A stretch of DNA of 64,000 nt from positions 1-64,000 of the forward strand of contig CBDDBX010000008.1 of assembly GCA_965225955.1 (NCBI GenBank), read 5' to 3'. The translations under genes were made by a program, and so were the position numbers. Under the pieces are notes generated by a model. That model was not told the origin of the DNA. It did not search any database and worked only from the letters and a program-made list of their open reading frames with translations. Origin of the DNA: CBDDBX01 sp965225955 (GTDB lineage: Bacteria > Acidobacteriota > Aminicenantia > UBA2199). Below are positions 51,780 through 60,990 of the stretch, one piece after another (position 1 is the stretch's first letter; each line of letters starts with the position of its first letter).

Positions 51780-52934
51780 TTAAACCCCCAATTGTTTGGC
51801 AGATATGAAGTTATCTGCCGTAAGCGATTCGGTGTATCTCTCTTTTAGGAGAAGATGTTTATTCCCTGTAAAACGATAGAGTTTAACAGAACTTCTGTTA
51901 CTGTACTCTTCCGTCTCAATGTATGTGTGGTTATTAATGCCGTTTATCCACGCGCCTGTATTGGCATAGATATATTTACAGGGAAGGGTTTCGGAGAAGC
52001 TGTCGGGGAAAGTATCAGAGTGTATAAAACCCTGAAGCTCAGCTTCATGTGTGTGTCCCATAATAACGATATTAGAATCTCCTTTTCCGAAATATACTTT
52101 ATGAGCAGCTTCAGAAAGACCAATTGTATCTGTAATCAGACCAGTGAAGGCATCAACCTCTTTTGAGTTGTCAAGATGCCACTGTCTGAACAGATTATGA
52201 AATTTTCTGGCAATGTCTGTTGCAGTAACAGATGTAGAATCGTGTTTTTCTCTTATTTTAATTGGGGTATCTTCAGATATTCTGCAGAACTGCAGAATTG
52301 AATTGAATGTATCTTCTACCATATCTCTTCTTTTGAAATTCTTTTTTACATATGCAGATATGGTTTGGGGAAGTTTTAGTGCTTTACCTGTTTTTGTACG
52401 GCTTTCTGCAAGAATTCTTGCAATGTAGTAGCCCGGAGGATAAGGTTCACGGGAAGCTGTGTCTGAACAGAAAAGACTGAAACGGCTACCATGTTCGGCA
52501 GATATATTTTCAAAACTGTACTTGGGAGTACCCGATGCTGATGCAAGTATGTTAATACCAGGAAACGTATCTATTACAAATCCCGGATTTATTTCTGAAT
52601 CGTGGCATCCGGGGAGATAGGTTAATTTAATGTCCCGGGATTCAGCTATCTGCTTCAACCTCTCTACTATCCCCAGATTATGTTTTGCTTCAGTTATAGT
52701 ACTGTAATCTTTAACAGGTTCTATTGATGCGGGGCAGGTCCAGGTGTCAAAGAGATCTCCCAGAATAACCAGTTCTGCTATATCTTTGCTACTGTATATA
52801 TAATCCAGGAATTTTTCGAGAATTGTAGTTGAAGGAGGAGTGAGAAGGCTGTAGGGAAAGTCACTGTTTCCCGGGCAAACACTTCGTGAATCACTCATAT
52901 GGATATCACTTATAAAAACTCTTTTTTGTTTCAT
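51780..52934 (-). CDS. Calcineurin-like metallophosphoesterase
   Basis: A 384-residue protein with the metal-binding motifs RVFISDIHMSDSR, LVILGDLFDTW, YLPGCHDSEI (Cys in place of the usual Asn of GNHD) and VIMGHTHEAELQG. The GDLFDTW form is like LpxH-type hydrolases, but the protein is longer by about 140 residues. It might act on a lipid precursor or nucleotide; substrate unknown. The GNHD-to-GCHD change removes a residue that normally binds metal. Cytoplasmic by lack of signal. Confidence 0.82.
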   Translation of the reverse strand: MKQKRVFISDIHMSDSRSVCPGNSDFPYSLLTPPSTTILEKFLDYIYSSKDIAELVILGDLFDTWTCPASIEPVKDYSTITEAKHNLGIVERLKQIAESRDIKLTYLPGCHDSEINPGFVIDTFPGINILASASGTPKYSFENISAEHGSRFSLFCSDTASREPYPPGYYIARILAESRTKTGKALKLPQTISAYVKKNFKRRDMVEDTFNSILQFCRISEDTPIKIREKHDSTSVTATDIARKFHNLFRQWHLDNSKEVDAFTGLITDTIGLSEAAHKVYFGKGDSNIVIMGHTHEAELQGFIHSDTFPDSFSETLPCKYIYANTGAWINGINNHTYIETEEYSNRSSVKLYRFTGNKHLLLKERYTESLTADNFISAKQLGV

Positions 52935-53045
52935 GATATCAGGAGTATAGTTGTGTTCTGAATTTGCGACTATAAGATATGTTACAATGTTTGTAACATA
53001 TGTTTCATTGGTGTAAAAGTCCCTGTTAAAGGGTGTTTATGGTGA

Positions 53046-54119
53046 CTATCCAATCCTGTTTGTTATGATTTCTGCTATAGATTCTGCACCATTTGTCACA
53101 TCGGATGCAGGGAAATCCGGCAAATCTGTGAGGCTTCTGAGTGATGAAATCCATTCGCCCTTTTCAAAATTGTCCAGTTTAACTGAAGGAATATTGTTAT
53201 CTATAAAATTTTCAAGAACCGGAGCTTCCCGGAAACCAGGTCTGGGAAAGTAGCCAAACTTTTTTTTTGTATTGTAAACTTCTGCAATTGTGCTGTAACC
53301 AGGTTTGCCTACTACAATGTCTGATGCATTAACGAGGTCCGGATGAAAGAAGGGGGAGTCTTTGGGAAGAGTTATAATATTATCTCTTCTGGTGTGAGCC
53401 TGTTGTCCTGTTATGATGAAGTTATAATTATGTGACTCCTTAAGAGCTTCAGGTAATGCTGATGTGCCTGAAAATCCTCCCATAGTTATGAGTACAACAG
53501 GTTTCTCTGTAGATATGTTTAGTTCCGATTTTACTACTTCTGATGATTTTCTGATTTTTCTGCTTACCGGAGCTATCTCAACTGAGCCTGAAACTTTCCG
53601 GCAGACAGGGGGTAGCTGGACTCTTATGTCTGCTGAGTTAAAAACCGGAGCAAGGTAGTTGCTGAATGTCTCGAACCTGCTGTTATATTTTATAAGATCT
53701 TCGTATATCCAGTCCCAGGTGAAATTTTCCTGAAGAATTGATGGGATTTTGTATTTGTCAGCGAACACAAGTCCCATAGGAGATATATCTGAGATAATTA
53801 TATCCGGCAGAGTATCCATTAAAGAGCGGATCTCTTCCAGCCTGTTATCAGAAAAAGGAAGGATGCTATCAATTATTTCCACTGTTCTGCAGATGTCTAT
53901 CTCAAGAGGGGTATGCTGAATAAGGCCGGCATCGTTCATAAAGTTATGATATCTCAGGTTTTCTGATGGAAGTGAGTCACAAAAGAAAAATTGAGGTACT
54001 GTTGTAAAAATTTCAAAAATTACAGATTTATCTTTCTCATGGAGTGCTTCCATAACAGCACAACATCTTGCAGCATGGCCAAAACCGTGGGAGGAGATAA
54101 AAAAAGCAACTTTTTTCAT
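53046..54119 (-). CDS. Glycosyltransferase-like protein (GT-B fold, MurG/arabinokinase-N type)
   Basis: A 357-residue protein beginning VAFFISSHGFGHAARCCAVM, which is the glycine-rich loop of GT-B sugar transferases related to MurG and to the N-terminal half of plant arabinokinase. VVLITMGGFSGTSALPEAL and DIVVGKPGYSTIAEVYNTKK at the C-terminal side form the nucleotide-sugar site. It lies next to the galactose operon but on the other strand. Substrate unknown; a link with sugar metabolism is inferred from position only. Confidence 0.72.
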   Translation of the reverse strand: MKKVAFFISSHGFGHAARCCAVMEALHEKDKSVIFEIFTTVPQFFFCDSLPSENLRYHNFMNDAGLIQHTPLEIDICRTVEIIDSILPFSDNRLEEIRSLMDTLPDIIISDISPMGLVFADKYKIPSILQENFTWDWIYEDLIKYNSRFETFSNYLAPVFNSADIRVQLPPVCRKVSGSVEIAPVSRKIRKSSEVVKSELNISTEKPVVLITMGGFSGTSALPEALKESHNYNFIITGQQAHTRRDNIITLPKDSPFFHPDLVNASDIVVGKPGYSTIAEVYNTKKKFGYFPRPGFREAPVLENFIDNNIPSVKLDNFEKGEWISSLRSLTDLPDFPASDVTNGAESIAEIITNRIG

Positions 54120-54202
54120 TAATATATTTTACCATTTGATATGAATTGAGCAAAATTTCCCGGCTCTGTGCCGGGCATGGCAGTATGATTCTTAAAGGCC
54201 TC

Positions 54203-54231
54203 TTGACTGGGGATTTGATATCTGATATATC
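54203..54231 (+). promoter_or_regulatory. Possible promoter of the lactose/galactose operon
   Basis: TTGACT (54203-54208) and TATATC (54226-54231) with 17 bp between. The -10 region lies in a run of TGATATC/TGATATATC/TGATGTC repeats (54217-54239) that could be a regulator site. A CCCGGC-TCTGT-GCCGGG hairpin lies just upstream (54159-54175). Confidence 0.4.
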
Positions 54232-54331
54232 TGATGTCTGGCGATAAATTCAAAAATCCGAAATTGAAGTGCCTCAAAAGTTTATAAAAAATTTTGATAT
54301 AGATTATACTTTCATAAAACTGGAGGATAGT

Positions 54332-57300
54332 ATGGTTTTAAGAGGTCTATTGGTAGTAGTGCTTATGTTATCAGCTTTTACCATTTATGGTACTGACAAG
54401 ACACCTGACTGGGAAAATCTGAAGGTTCTTTCAAAGAACCGGGAGAAAGCAAGAGCCTGGTTTGTTCCCTTCCTGAGTAAAGAAAGGGCTTTGAAGAATA
54501 ATCCTGTAAAATCTGTTAATTACAGATCATTAAATGGTAAATGGAAATTCAGGTTCTCACGTAAACCTGCTGACAGACCTGTGGAGTTTTACAAACCCTC
54601 CTTCAGTGTTAAAGAGTGGGATCTTATAGATGTTCCCGGAAACTGGGAATTACTCGGACACGGTGTACCAATATACACTAATACTAAATACCCTTTTCCT
54701 GAAAACCCGCCTCATATACCTCATGAATACAATCCTGTAGGTTCATACAGAAAAGATTTCAATGTTCCTGCTGAATGGAAAGGCCGGGAAATCTACATAC
54801 ATTTTGGTGGAGTAAGATCTGCTATGTATCTGTGGATTAATGGTAAGAAAGTCGGATACAGTCAGGGTAGCAAAACTCCTGCGGAATTCAGAATAACACC
54901 TTATCTGAAGAAAGGCAGAAACAGCCTGGCTGTTGAAGTTTATCGCTGGAGTGATGGCTCATATCTTGAAGGTCAGGACTACTGGAAAATAAGTGGTATT
55001 GAAAGAGATGTTTTCCTGTATTCAACTCCAAAGGTGAGAATCAGGGACTTCTATGCCAAACCTCTTCTTGATGCAGTTTATAAGAATGGAACTCTTGAGA
55101 TTGATGTGGAACTTGAGAAACTGAATAAGAGAAAGTCCGGTAAACACCAGGTAGAATTTGTTCTTTACAGAAAAGGGAAAGCTGTTGCAAGAAAAGGCCT
55201 CAAAGCTGTTAATTTTAAAGAGAGTAAGTTTAAATTAAGTACAAAAATTGATATTGCTGCTCCTGCTAAGTGGAGTGCCGAAACCCCTGAACTCTATAAA
55301 CTTCTCATTAATCTTAGTAAAAACGGAAAGGTAGTTGAAAGGGTTTCCACAGATATCGGATTCAGAACTGTTGAGATAAAAGACGGACAGCTTCTTGTTA
55401 ATGGAATGCCAATAACTATAAAAGGTGTCAACCGTCACGAGCACGAACCAGTAACCTGTAGAGTTGTTACTGAAAAGTATATGCTCAAAGATATTGAACT
55501 TATGAAAAAGTACAATATTAATGCTGTAAGAACCAGTCACTACCCAAATGTTCCCAGATGGTATGAACTCTGTAATAAATATGGAATATATCTGGTTGAT
55601 GAAGCAAATATAGAGTCCCACGGTATGGGATATAAACCCAACAAAGCTCTGGCGAACCAGCCTGAATGGGAATCTGCATTTGTTGACAGAACAGAGAGAA
55701 TGTTTGAAAGAGATAAAAACCAGCCATCAGTTATCATATGGTCTCTTGGAAATGAGTCTGGTAAAGGACCAAATTTCAAGGCTACCTACAAGTGGCTTAA
55801 GAGCAGAGATAAATATCGCCCTGTTCAGTCAGAAGATGCAGGACTCGAAGAGTATACAGATATATACTGCCCAATGTATGCACGTATCGGGAAGATGACT
55901 GAATATGCAAGACGCAAACAGAAAAGACCTCTTATTCTTTGCGAATATGCTCATGCAATGGGTAATAGTATAGGTAATCTGCAGGAATACTGGGATGAGA
56001 TCTATGGTTATAAGTATCTTCAGGGAGGCTTTATCTGGGACTGGGTTGATCAGGGACTTCTTAAAAAAGATAAAAACGGTAAAAACTTCTGGGCTTATGG
56101 TGGTGATTATAAAGGAACAGAGCTGAGTGATAAAAATTTCTGTATTAACGGGCTTGTGGCACCAGACAGAAAACCAAACCCTCATATCGAAGAGGTTAAG
56201 AAGGTATACCAGCCGGTTCACTTTAAACTTACAGATCCTTCAGAACTTGTTGTGGAAATCAGAAACCGTTACGATTTTATAAACCTTTCAGGCTTCAGTT
56301 TTACATGGAAAATTGAAGGTAACGGTAAAACTGTATATAAAGGACTACTTAAAAAAATAAAGACTAAAGCTCATCACGCAGATTTTGTTACAATTCCTAC
56401 CGGCAATATCGTATACAAACCAGGTACTGAGTACTTCCTGACTATAGAGATGAGATGTGCTTCAGATAAACCTTTCTTAAAAAAAGGCCATCTGATTGCA
56501 AGAGAACAGTTCCGCCTGCCTCCATTCATGCCTGTTGCTGATAAAGCAGTATCTGATTCAGTTATTAAAGTGAAGGAAGATAGTGGTGCTCTTAATATTA
56601 AAGGAAAGGCTTTCTCTGCTGCTTTTGATATAAAAAGAGGTGTTCTGACATCATACACTATTAATGGTAGTAATATTCTTAAAGAGGGAATCAAGCCAAA
56701 TTTCTGGCGTGCTCCAAATGATAACGATTTTGGTAATAAGATGCCTGTAAGATGCAAGGTCTGGAGACATGCCGGAGAGAGAATTTCATATATAGGCTTC
56801 AATTATAAAAAAATAAATAAAAACAGAGTTGATGTTGCTGTTAAGATGTTTGAAACAGTAATTTCTGCAAAATGTAGTATTCTGTACTCTTTCTATGGAG
56901 ATGGCAGAGTGGATGTGAGCTACAGATTTAATCCTGAAAAGTTTGATCTGCCTGAAATGCCAAGACTTGGTGTGAAATTCAGAATTGCTAAACAGTTCGA
57001 TAATGTTACATGGTTTGGCCGTGGACCTGGTGAAAACTATGTAGACAGAAAAAGTGCTGCTTTTGTAGGTAAGTACAGCATGAAGGCCGGTGAGATGGTA
57101 TTCCCTTATATTCGTCCTCAGGAAACCGGGAACCGCTGTGATGTGAGATGGGCAGAACTGAGAGATAAGAAGGGAAATGGTATCCGTATTACAGGATCTC
57201 CTGTTTTTGATTTCACAGCTCACCATTATGAAATATCTGACCTCGATCCCGGGGAAAAGAAGGCACAGCGTCATGCTACAGATCTTAAAGAACGTGATTT

Positions 57301-57436
57301 TGTGAACATTTTTGTTGACTATATGCAGATGGGAGTAGGTGGTGACACAAGCTGGGGTGCAAGACCTCATCCACCTTATCAGCTGGATATTAAAGACTAT
57401 ATTTTCAATTTCAGTATAGAACCGATTAGTAAATAA
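54332..57436 (+). CDS. lacZ: Exported beta-galactosidase, glycoside hydrolase family 2
   Basis: A 1034-residue protein from ATG 54332 behind GGAGG. A signal peptide (VLRGLLVVVLMLSAFTIYG) directs it to the periplasm or outside, unlike the cytoplasmic E. coli enzyme. Sugar-binding domain (FNVPAEWKGREIYIHFGGVR), Ig-like domain, TIM barrel with acid/base Glu475 (WSLGNESGKG) and nucleophile Glu538 (LCEYAHAMGNS), second Ig-like domain and the C-terminal small-chain domain (WFGRGPGENYVDR, PQETGNRCDVRW) are all present. It would release galactose from lactose-like galactosides. First gene of the operon. Confidence 0.93.
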   Translation: MVLRGLLVVVLMLSAFTIYGTDKTPDWENLKVLSKNREKARAWFVPFLSKERALKNNPVKSVNYRSLNGKWKFRFSRKPADRPVEFYKPSFSVKEWDLIDVPGNWELLGHGVPIYTNTKYPFPENPPHIPHEYNPVGSYRKDFNVPAEWKGREIYIHFGGVRSAMYLWINGKKVGYSQGSKTPAEFRITPYLKKGRNSLAVEVYRWSDGSYLEGQDYWKISGIERDVFLYSTPKVRIRDFYAKPLLDAVYKNGTLEIDVELEKLNKRKSGKHQVEFVLYRKGKAVARKGLKAVNFKESKFKLSTKIDIAAPAKWSAETPELYKLLINLSKNGKVVERVSTDIGFRTVEIKDGQLLVNGMPITIKGVNRHEHEPVTCRVVTEKYMLKDIELMKKYNINAVRTSHYPNVPRWYELCNKYGIYLVDEANIESHGMGYKPNKALANQPEWESAFVDRTERMFERDKNQPSVIIWSLGNESGKGPNFKATYKWLKSRDKYRPVQSEDAGLEEYTDIYCPMYARIGKMTEYARRKQKRPLILCEYAHAMGNSIGNLQEYWDEIYGYKYLQGGFIWDWVDQGLLKKDKNGKNFWAYGGDYKGTELSDKNFCINGLVAPDRKPNPHIEEVKKVYQPVHFKLTDPSELVVEIRNRYDFINLSGFSFTWKIEGNGKTVYKGLLKKIKTKAHHADFVTIPTGNIVYKPGTEYFLTIEMRCASDKPFLKKGHLIAREQFRLPPFMPVADKAVSDSVIKVKEDSGALNIKGKAFSAAFDIKRGVLTSYTINGSNILKEGIKPNFWRAPNDNDFGNKMPVRCKVWRHAGERISYIGFNYKKINKNRVDVAVKMFETVISAKCSILYSFYGDGRVDVSYRFNPEKFDLPEMPRLGVKFRIAKQFDNVTWFGRGPGENYVDRKSAAFVGKYSMKAGEMVFPYIRPQETGNRCDVRWAELRDKKGNGIRITGSPVFDFTAHHYEISDLDPGEKKAQRHATDLKERDFVNIFVDYMQMGVGGDTSWGARPHPPYQLDIKDYIFNFSIEPISK

Positions 57437-57451
57437 AGCAGGAGTAAAGAT

Positions 57452-59020
57452 ATGAGTTTTTCCTCATTTGATTTAACGGTATTCTTCGGATACATAATTT
57501 TTATTGTTGTACTTGGTCTCTGGGTTTCCAGAGAGAAGAAAGGTCATGAAAAAAATTCCCAGGACTATTTTCTTGCAGGCAGAATGTTACCCTGGTGGGC
57601 TGTTGGTGCTTCACTTATAGCCTCAAATATTTCCGCCGAGCAGGTTATCGGTATGTCCGGATCAGGTTATGCAATAGGTCTTGCGATAGCATCTTATGAA
57701 TGGATGGCTGCAATTACCCTTATTATTGTTGCCAAATACTTCCTGCCAATTTTTCTTGATAAGAAAATATATACAATGCCCCAGTTTCTGGAGATAAGAT
57801 TTGACAGTAGAGTAAGAACAAGTCTTGCGGTTTTCTGGCTTGGTGTCTATATATTTGTAAATCTTACTTCTGTTCTATATCTTGGAGCTCTGGCTCTGAA
57901 AACAATAATGGGCGTTGAACTCATATACGGAATTATCGGCCTGGCTCTTTTCTCAGGGCTCTATACAATATATGGTGGTCTGAAAGCTGTTGCATGGACA
58001 GATGTAGTTCAGATTGTTGTTCTTGTAGGGGGTGGTCTGGTAACCAGTTTTCTTGCACTTGATGCAGTTAGTGGAGGTGCCGGAGTAATTGAAGGGCTGA
58101 CAACTCTTGTTAACAGTGTTCCCGATAAGTTCGATATGATTCTTGATTCCTCAAATAAGTACTATAAAGACCTTCCTGGTATAAGTGTTCTGATTGGTGG
58201 TATGTGGATTGCCAATCTGTTCTACTGGGGCTGTAATCAGTATATTACCCAGAGAGCTCTTGCTGCAAAGAATCTTAAGGAAGCGCAGAGAGGACTCGTA
58301 TTTGCAGGTTATCTTAAAATATTGATGCCTCTTATCGTTGTTATTCCCGGAATTGCAGCTTTCTTTCTTAAAGCACAGATTGCGAAACCTGATGAGTCTT
58401 ATCCCTGGCTTCTGAGTAATTTTGTACCAGCAGGTCTTAAAGGCCTTGCTTTTGCTGCACTGATTGCTGCAATCGTATCTTCACTCAGTTCAATGGTAAA
58501 CAGTACTGCTACAATCTTCTCAATGGATATATACAGACAGATGATTAAGAAAGATGCTTCAGAAAAGCAGCTTGTCAGAACCGGTCGTATTGTCAGTTTT
58601 ATAGCACTTATAATTGCTGTAATGATTGCTCCTCTGCTTCAGACTCTGGAACAGGCTTTTCAATTCATCCAGGAGTTTACAGGCTTCATAAGTCCGGGGG
58701 TATTCCTGATTTTTATTCTGGGACTCTTCTGGAAAAAGGCTACAGCAAATTCAGCGTTATGGGCTGCTGTATTAACTATACCTCTGTCTGCAGGATTTAA
58801 ATATTTTGCACCGGGAATACCATTTATGGACAGAATGGGAATTGTATTCCTTCTGCTTGGTGTTCTGGTTGTTATTATGTCCCTTAAAGAGAATAGTGGG
58901 AAAAATGATGCAAAAGCTATTACTTTATCATCATCCCTGTTTAAAACAGATGGAGTTTTCCTTGCTGGCTCAATAGGCATCTGTATAATTCTCTCAGTCC
59001 TTTATATAATGTTCTGGTAG
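57452..59020 (+). CDS. Sodium/sugar symporter, SSS family
   Basis: A 522-residue membrane protein with about 14 helices: FLAGRMLPWWAVGASLIASNISAEQVIGM near the start, YTIYGGLKAVAWTDVVQ and the FWGCNQ-like LFYWGCNQYITQRALAAK segment, which are typical of vSGLT-type galactose/glucose transporters. Its place between lacZ and galT makes galactose (or glucose) the likely substrate, moved in with sodium. It follows lacZ by 15 bases. Confidence 0.9.
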   Translation: MSFSSFDLTVFFGYIIFIVVLGLWVSREKKGHEKNSQDYFLAGRMLPWWAVGASLIASNISAEQVIGMSGSGYAIGLAIASYEWMAAITLIIVAKYFLPIFLDKKIYTMPQFLEIRFDSRVRTSLAVFWLGVYIFVNLTSVLYLGALALKTIMGVELIYGIIGLALFSGLYTIYGGLKAVAWTDVVQIVVLVGGGLVTSFLALDAVSGGAGVIEGLTTLVNSVPDKFDMILDSSNKYYKDLPGISVLIGGMWIANLFYWGCNQYITQRALAAKNLKEAQRGLVFAGYLKILMPLIVVIPGIAAFFLKAQIAKPDESYPWLLSNFVPAGLKGLAFAALIAAIVSSLSSMVNSTATIFSMDIYRQMIKKDASEKQLVRTGRIVSFIALIIAVMIAPLLQTLEQAFQFIQEFTGFISPGVFLIFILGLFWKKATANSALWAAVLTIPLSAGFKYFAPGIPFMDRMGIVFLLLGVLVVIMSLKENSGKNDAKAITLSSSLFKTDGVFLAGSIGICIILSVLYIMFW

Positions 59021-59024
59021 TAGA

Positions 59025-60050
59025 ATGAGCAGACCTCACAGACGTTTCAATCCTCTGAGTGGCGAGTGGGTACTTGTTTCACCTCACAGGGCAAAACGCC
59101 CCTGGCAGGGTAAAAAGGAAGAAGTTGCCACCTCTTTAAGAGAGAGTTATGACTCTGAATGTTATCTTTGCCCCGGTAATACAAGAGCCGGGGGAAAAGT
59201 GAACGATAAATACGAGTCAACATTTGCCTTTAGTAACGATTTTGCAGCTCTTCTTAATGGTGGAGTTGAAAACAGCAATAGTGGAGATGATCCACTGTTC
59301 AGAAGTTCAGAGGTGAAGGGTGAGTGCCGGGTGATATGTTTCTCACCAGATCACAGTCTATCTCTGGCTGAAATGGAAACCGTTGATATTGAAAGTGTTG
59401 TAAGATGCTGGAAGAGAGAAGCTGAGGAGCTGGGTAAAAAATACAGATGGGTTCAGATCTTTGAGAACAAAGGGGCTATAATGGGTTGCTCAAACCCCCA
59501 TCCCCATGGTCAGATATGGGCTTCTGATTTTTTACCTAATGAAGTGTCTGCTGAAGAGAGACGTCAGAAAGAGTGGCTGGAAAAAGAGGGAACCTGTCTT
59601 CTTGAGGAGTACAGGAACAGGGAACTGACTGCAAAAGAGCGGATTGTTGCAGAAAACGACAGCTGGGTGGTTCTTGTTCCTTTCTGGGCAGTGTGGCCTT
59701 ATGAAACTATACTTCTTCCAAAAAAACCTTATAGAAGAGTCACAGATATAGCAGCAGGAGAGGAGTCAGGTCTGGCAGATATTATGAAACAGCTTCTTGT
59801 AAAATATGATAATCTGTTTGAAACCTCTTTTCCTTATACAATGGGCTGGCATGGAGCACCTTTTAATGGTGAAGATGCGAAACACTGGCTACTTCACGCT
59901 CATTTTTACCCGCCACTTTTAAGATCTGCAACTGTTAAAAAATTTATGGTAGGATATGAGATGCTGGCAGAGGCTCAGAGAGATATTACAGCTGAATCAG
60001 CAGCTGAAACTCTTGGAGCACTTCCGGTAGAACATTTCAGGAGTAGATAA
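59025..60050 (+). CDS. galT: Galactose-1-phosphate uridylyltransferase
   Basis: A 341-residue HIT-superfamily enzyme: RRFNPLSGEWVLVSPHRAKRP, the zinc pair CYLCPGN, the active-site NPHPHGQIWAS (His-Pro-His) and GWHGAPF plus HAHFYPPLLRS near the end. It exchanges UMP between UDP-glucose and galactose 1-phosphate in the Leloir pathway. It follows the symporter gene by four bases. Complete. Confidence 0.95.
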   Translation: MSRPHRRFNPLSGEWVLVSPHRAKRPWQGKKEEVATSLRESYDSECYLCPGNTRAGGKVNDKYESTFAFSNDFAALLNGGVENSNSGDDPLFRSSEVKGECRVICFSPDHSLSLAEMETVDIESVVRCWKREAEELGKKYRWVQIFENKGAIMGCSNPHPHGQIWASDFLPNEVSAEERRQKEWLEKEGTCLLEEYRNRELTAKERIVAENDSWVVLVPFWAVWPYETILLPKKPYRRVTDIAAGEESGLADIMKQLLVKYDNLFETSFPYTMGWHGAPFNGEDAKHWLLHAHFYPPLLRSATVKKFMVGYEMLAEAQRDITAESAAETLGALPVEHFRSR

Positions 60051-60051
60051 C

Positions 60052-60990
60052 TTGTACAGAATAGATATTATTGAAACAAATGGTTTTGAAGAGATTATAA
60101 TCTCTGATTCGGACAGAGGAGATTACTGTTCTATTGTTCCTGCATTTGGTGGTAATATAAGAGAGCTTATTTTAAATAATGAGAGTGTTATCTCCGGTTA
60201 TGCAACACTGGAACAGTTCAGAGTAAATGAGAGTTACAGAAGTACTTTTCTGATTCCTTTTCCCAACAGAATCAGTGGTGGCAGATACAGCTTTAAGAAA
60301 GAGGAGTACCGACTTCCAAAAAACTGCGTACCCAATGCTTTACACGGTTTTTTTCATAACCGGGAAATGGTTGTTAAAGAGAAACTGGTAGGGGAGAAGG
60401 GTGCTTCACTTATTCTGGGGTATGATTATAAAGGAACATATGAAGGCTATCCATTCTGTTTTGAAACTGAGATAACTGTAATTCTTAATGTTGGTGGCTT
60501 CAGATGTCTCATCGATATAACTGGAGAAGAAGAGGGGAGTCTCCCTGCAGGTGCAGGATGGCATCCCTATTTCAAATTTGGAAATGAACCGGTAGACAGA
60601 TTACAGATGAGACTCCCTGCTTGTGATATTCTGGAACTGGATGACAATAAAATACCAACAGGCAAAGTGATGCCTTATGGTTTTTACGAAGATTTTGATT
60701 ATCTTAATCGTGAACACTTTGATACAGGGTTCACCGTTCCTTCAACTCACTGTATGGTTGAACTCTACTCAGACACCAGGAAAAAAGGTATAAGAGTTGA
60801 GCAGGAGAGGGTTAGAGGTGGAAACTGCTATTTCCAGATATATACACCACCTGACAGAAGATCTATTGCTATTGAGCCAATGACCTGTGCTGCCAATGCA
60901 TTTAATAATACCATGGGACTGCAGATTCTGGAGAAAGGCGAAAAACTGAGCTCATCTATAAAGGTAGCTCTATTTGATAAGGTTGAATAA
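60052..60990 (+). CDS. galM: Aldose 1-epimerase
   Basis: A 312-residue protein from TTG 60052, one base after galT, so it depends on coupled translation. It has FPNRISGGRYSFKKEEYRLP, the catalytic-type NALHGFFHN, AGAGWHPYFKFG and a glutamate in RSIAIEPMTC. It converts beta- to alpha-galactose before GalK. It belongs to the broad GalM-like group, somewhat divergent from E. coli GalM. Confidence 0.85.
   Translation: MYRIDIIETNGFEEIIISDSDRGDYCSIVPAFGGNIRELILNNESVISGYATLEQFRVNESYRSTFLIPFPNRISGGRYSFKKEEYRLPKNCVPNALHGFFHNREMVVKEKLVGEKGASLILGYDYKGTYEGYPFCFETEITVILNVGGFRCLIDITGEEEGSLPAGAGWHPYFKFGNEPVDRLQMRLPACDILELDDNKIPTGKVMPYGFYEDFDYLNREHFDTGFTVPSTHCMVELYSDTRKKGIRVEQERVRGGNCYFQIYTPPDRRSIAIEPMTCAANAFNNTMGLQILEKGEKLSSSIKVALFDKVE

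Noticed and set aside
56786..57370. Open frame of 194 codons on the minus strand inside lacZ
   Set aside because: Antisense to a confident beta-galactosidase; composition is that of a reverse frame and no start signal supports it.
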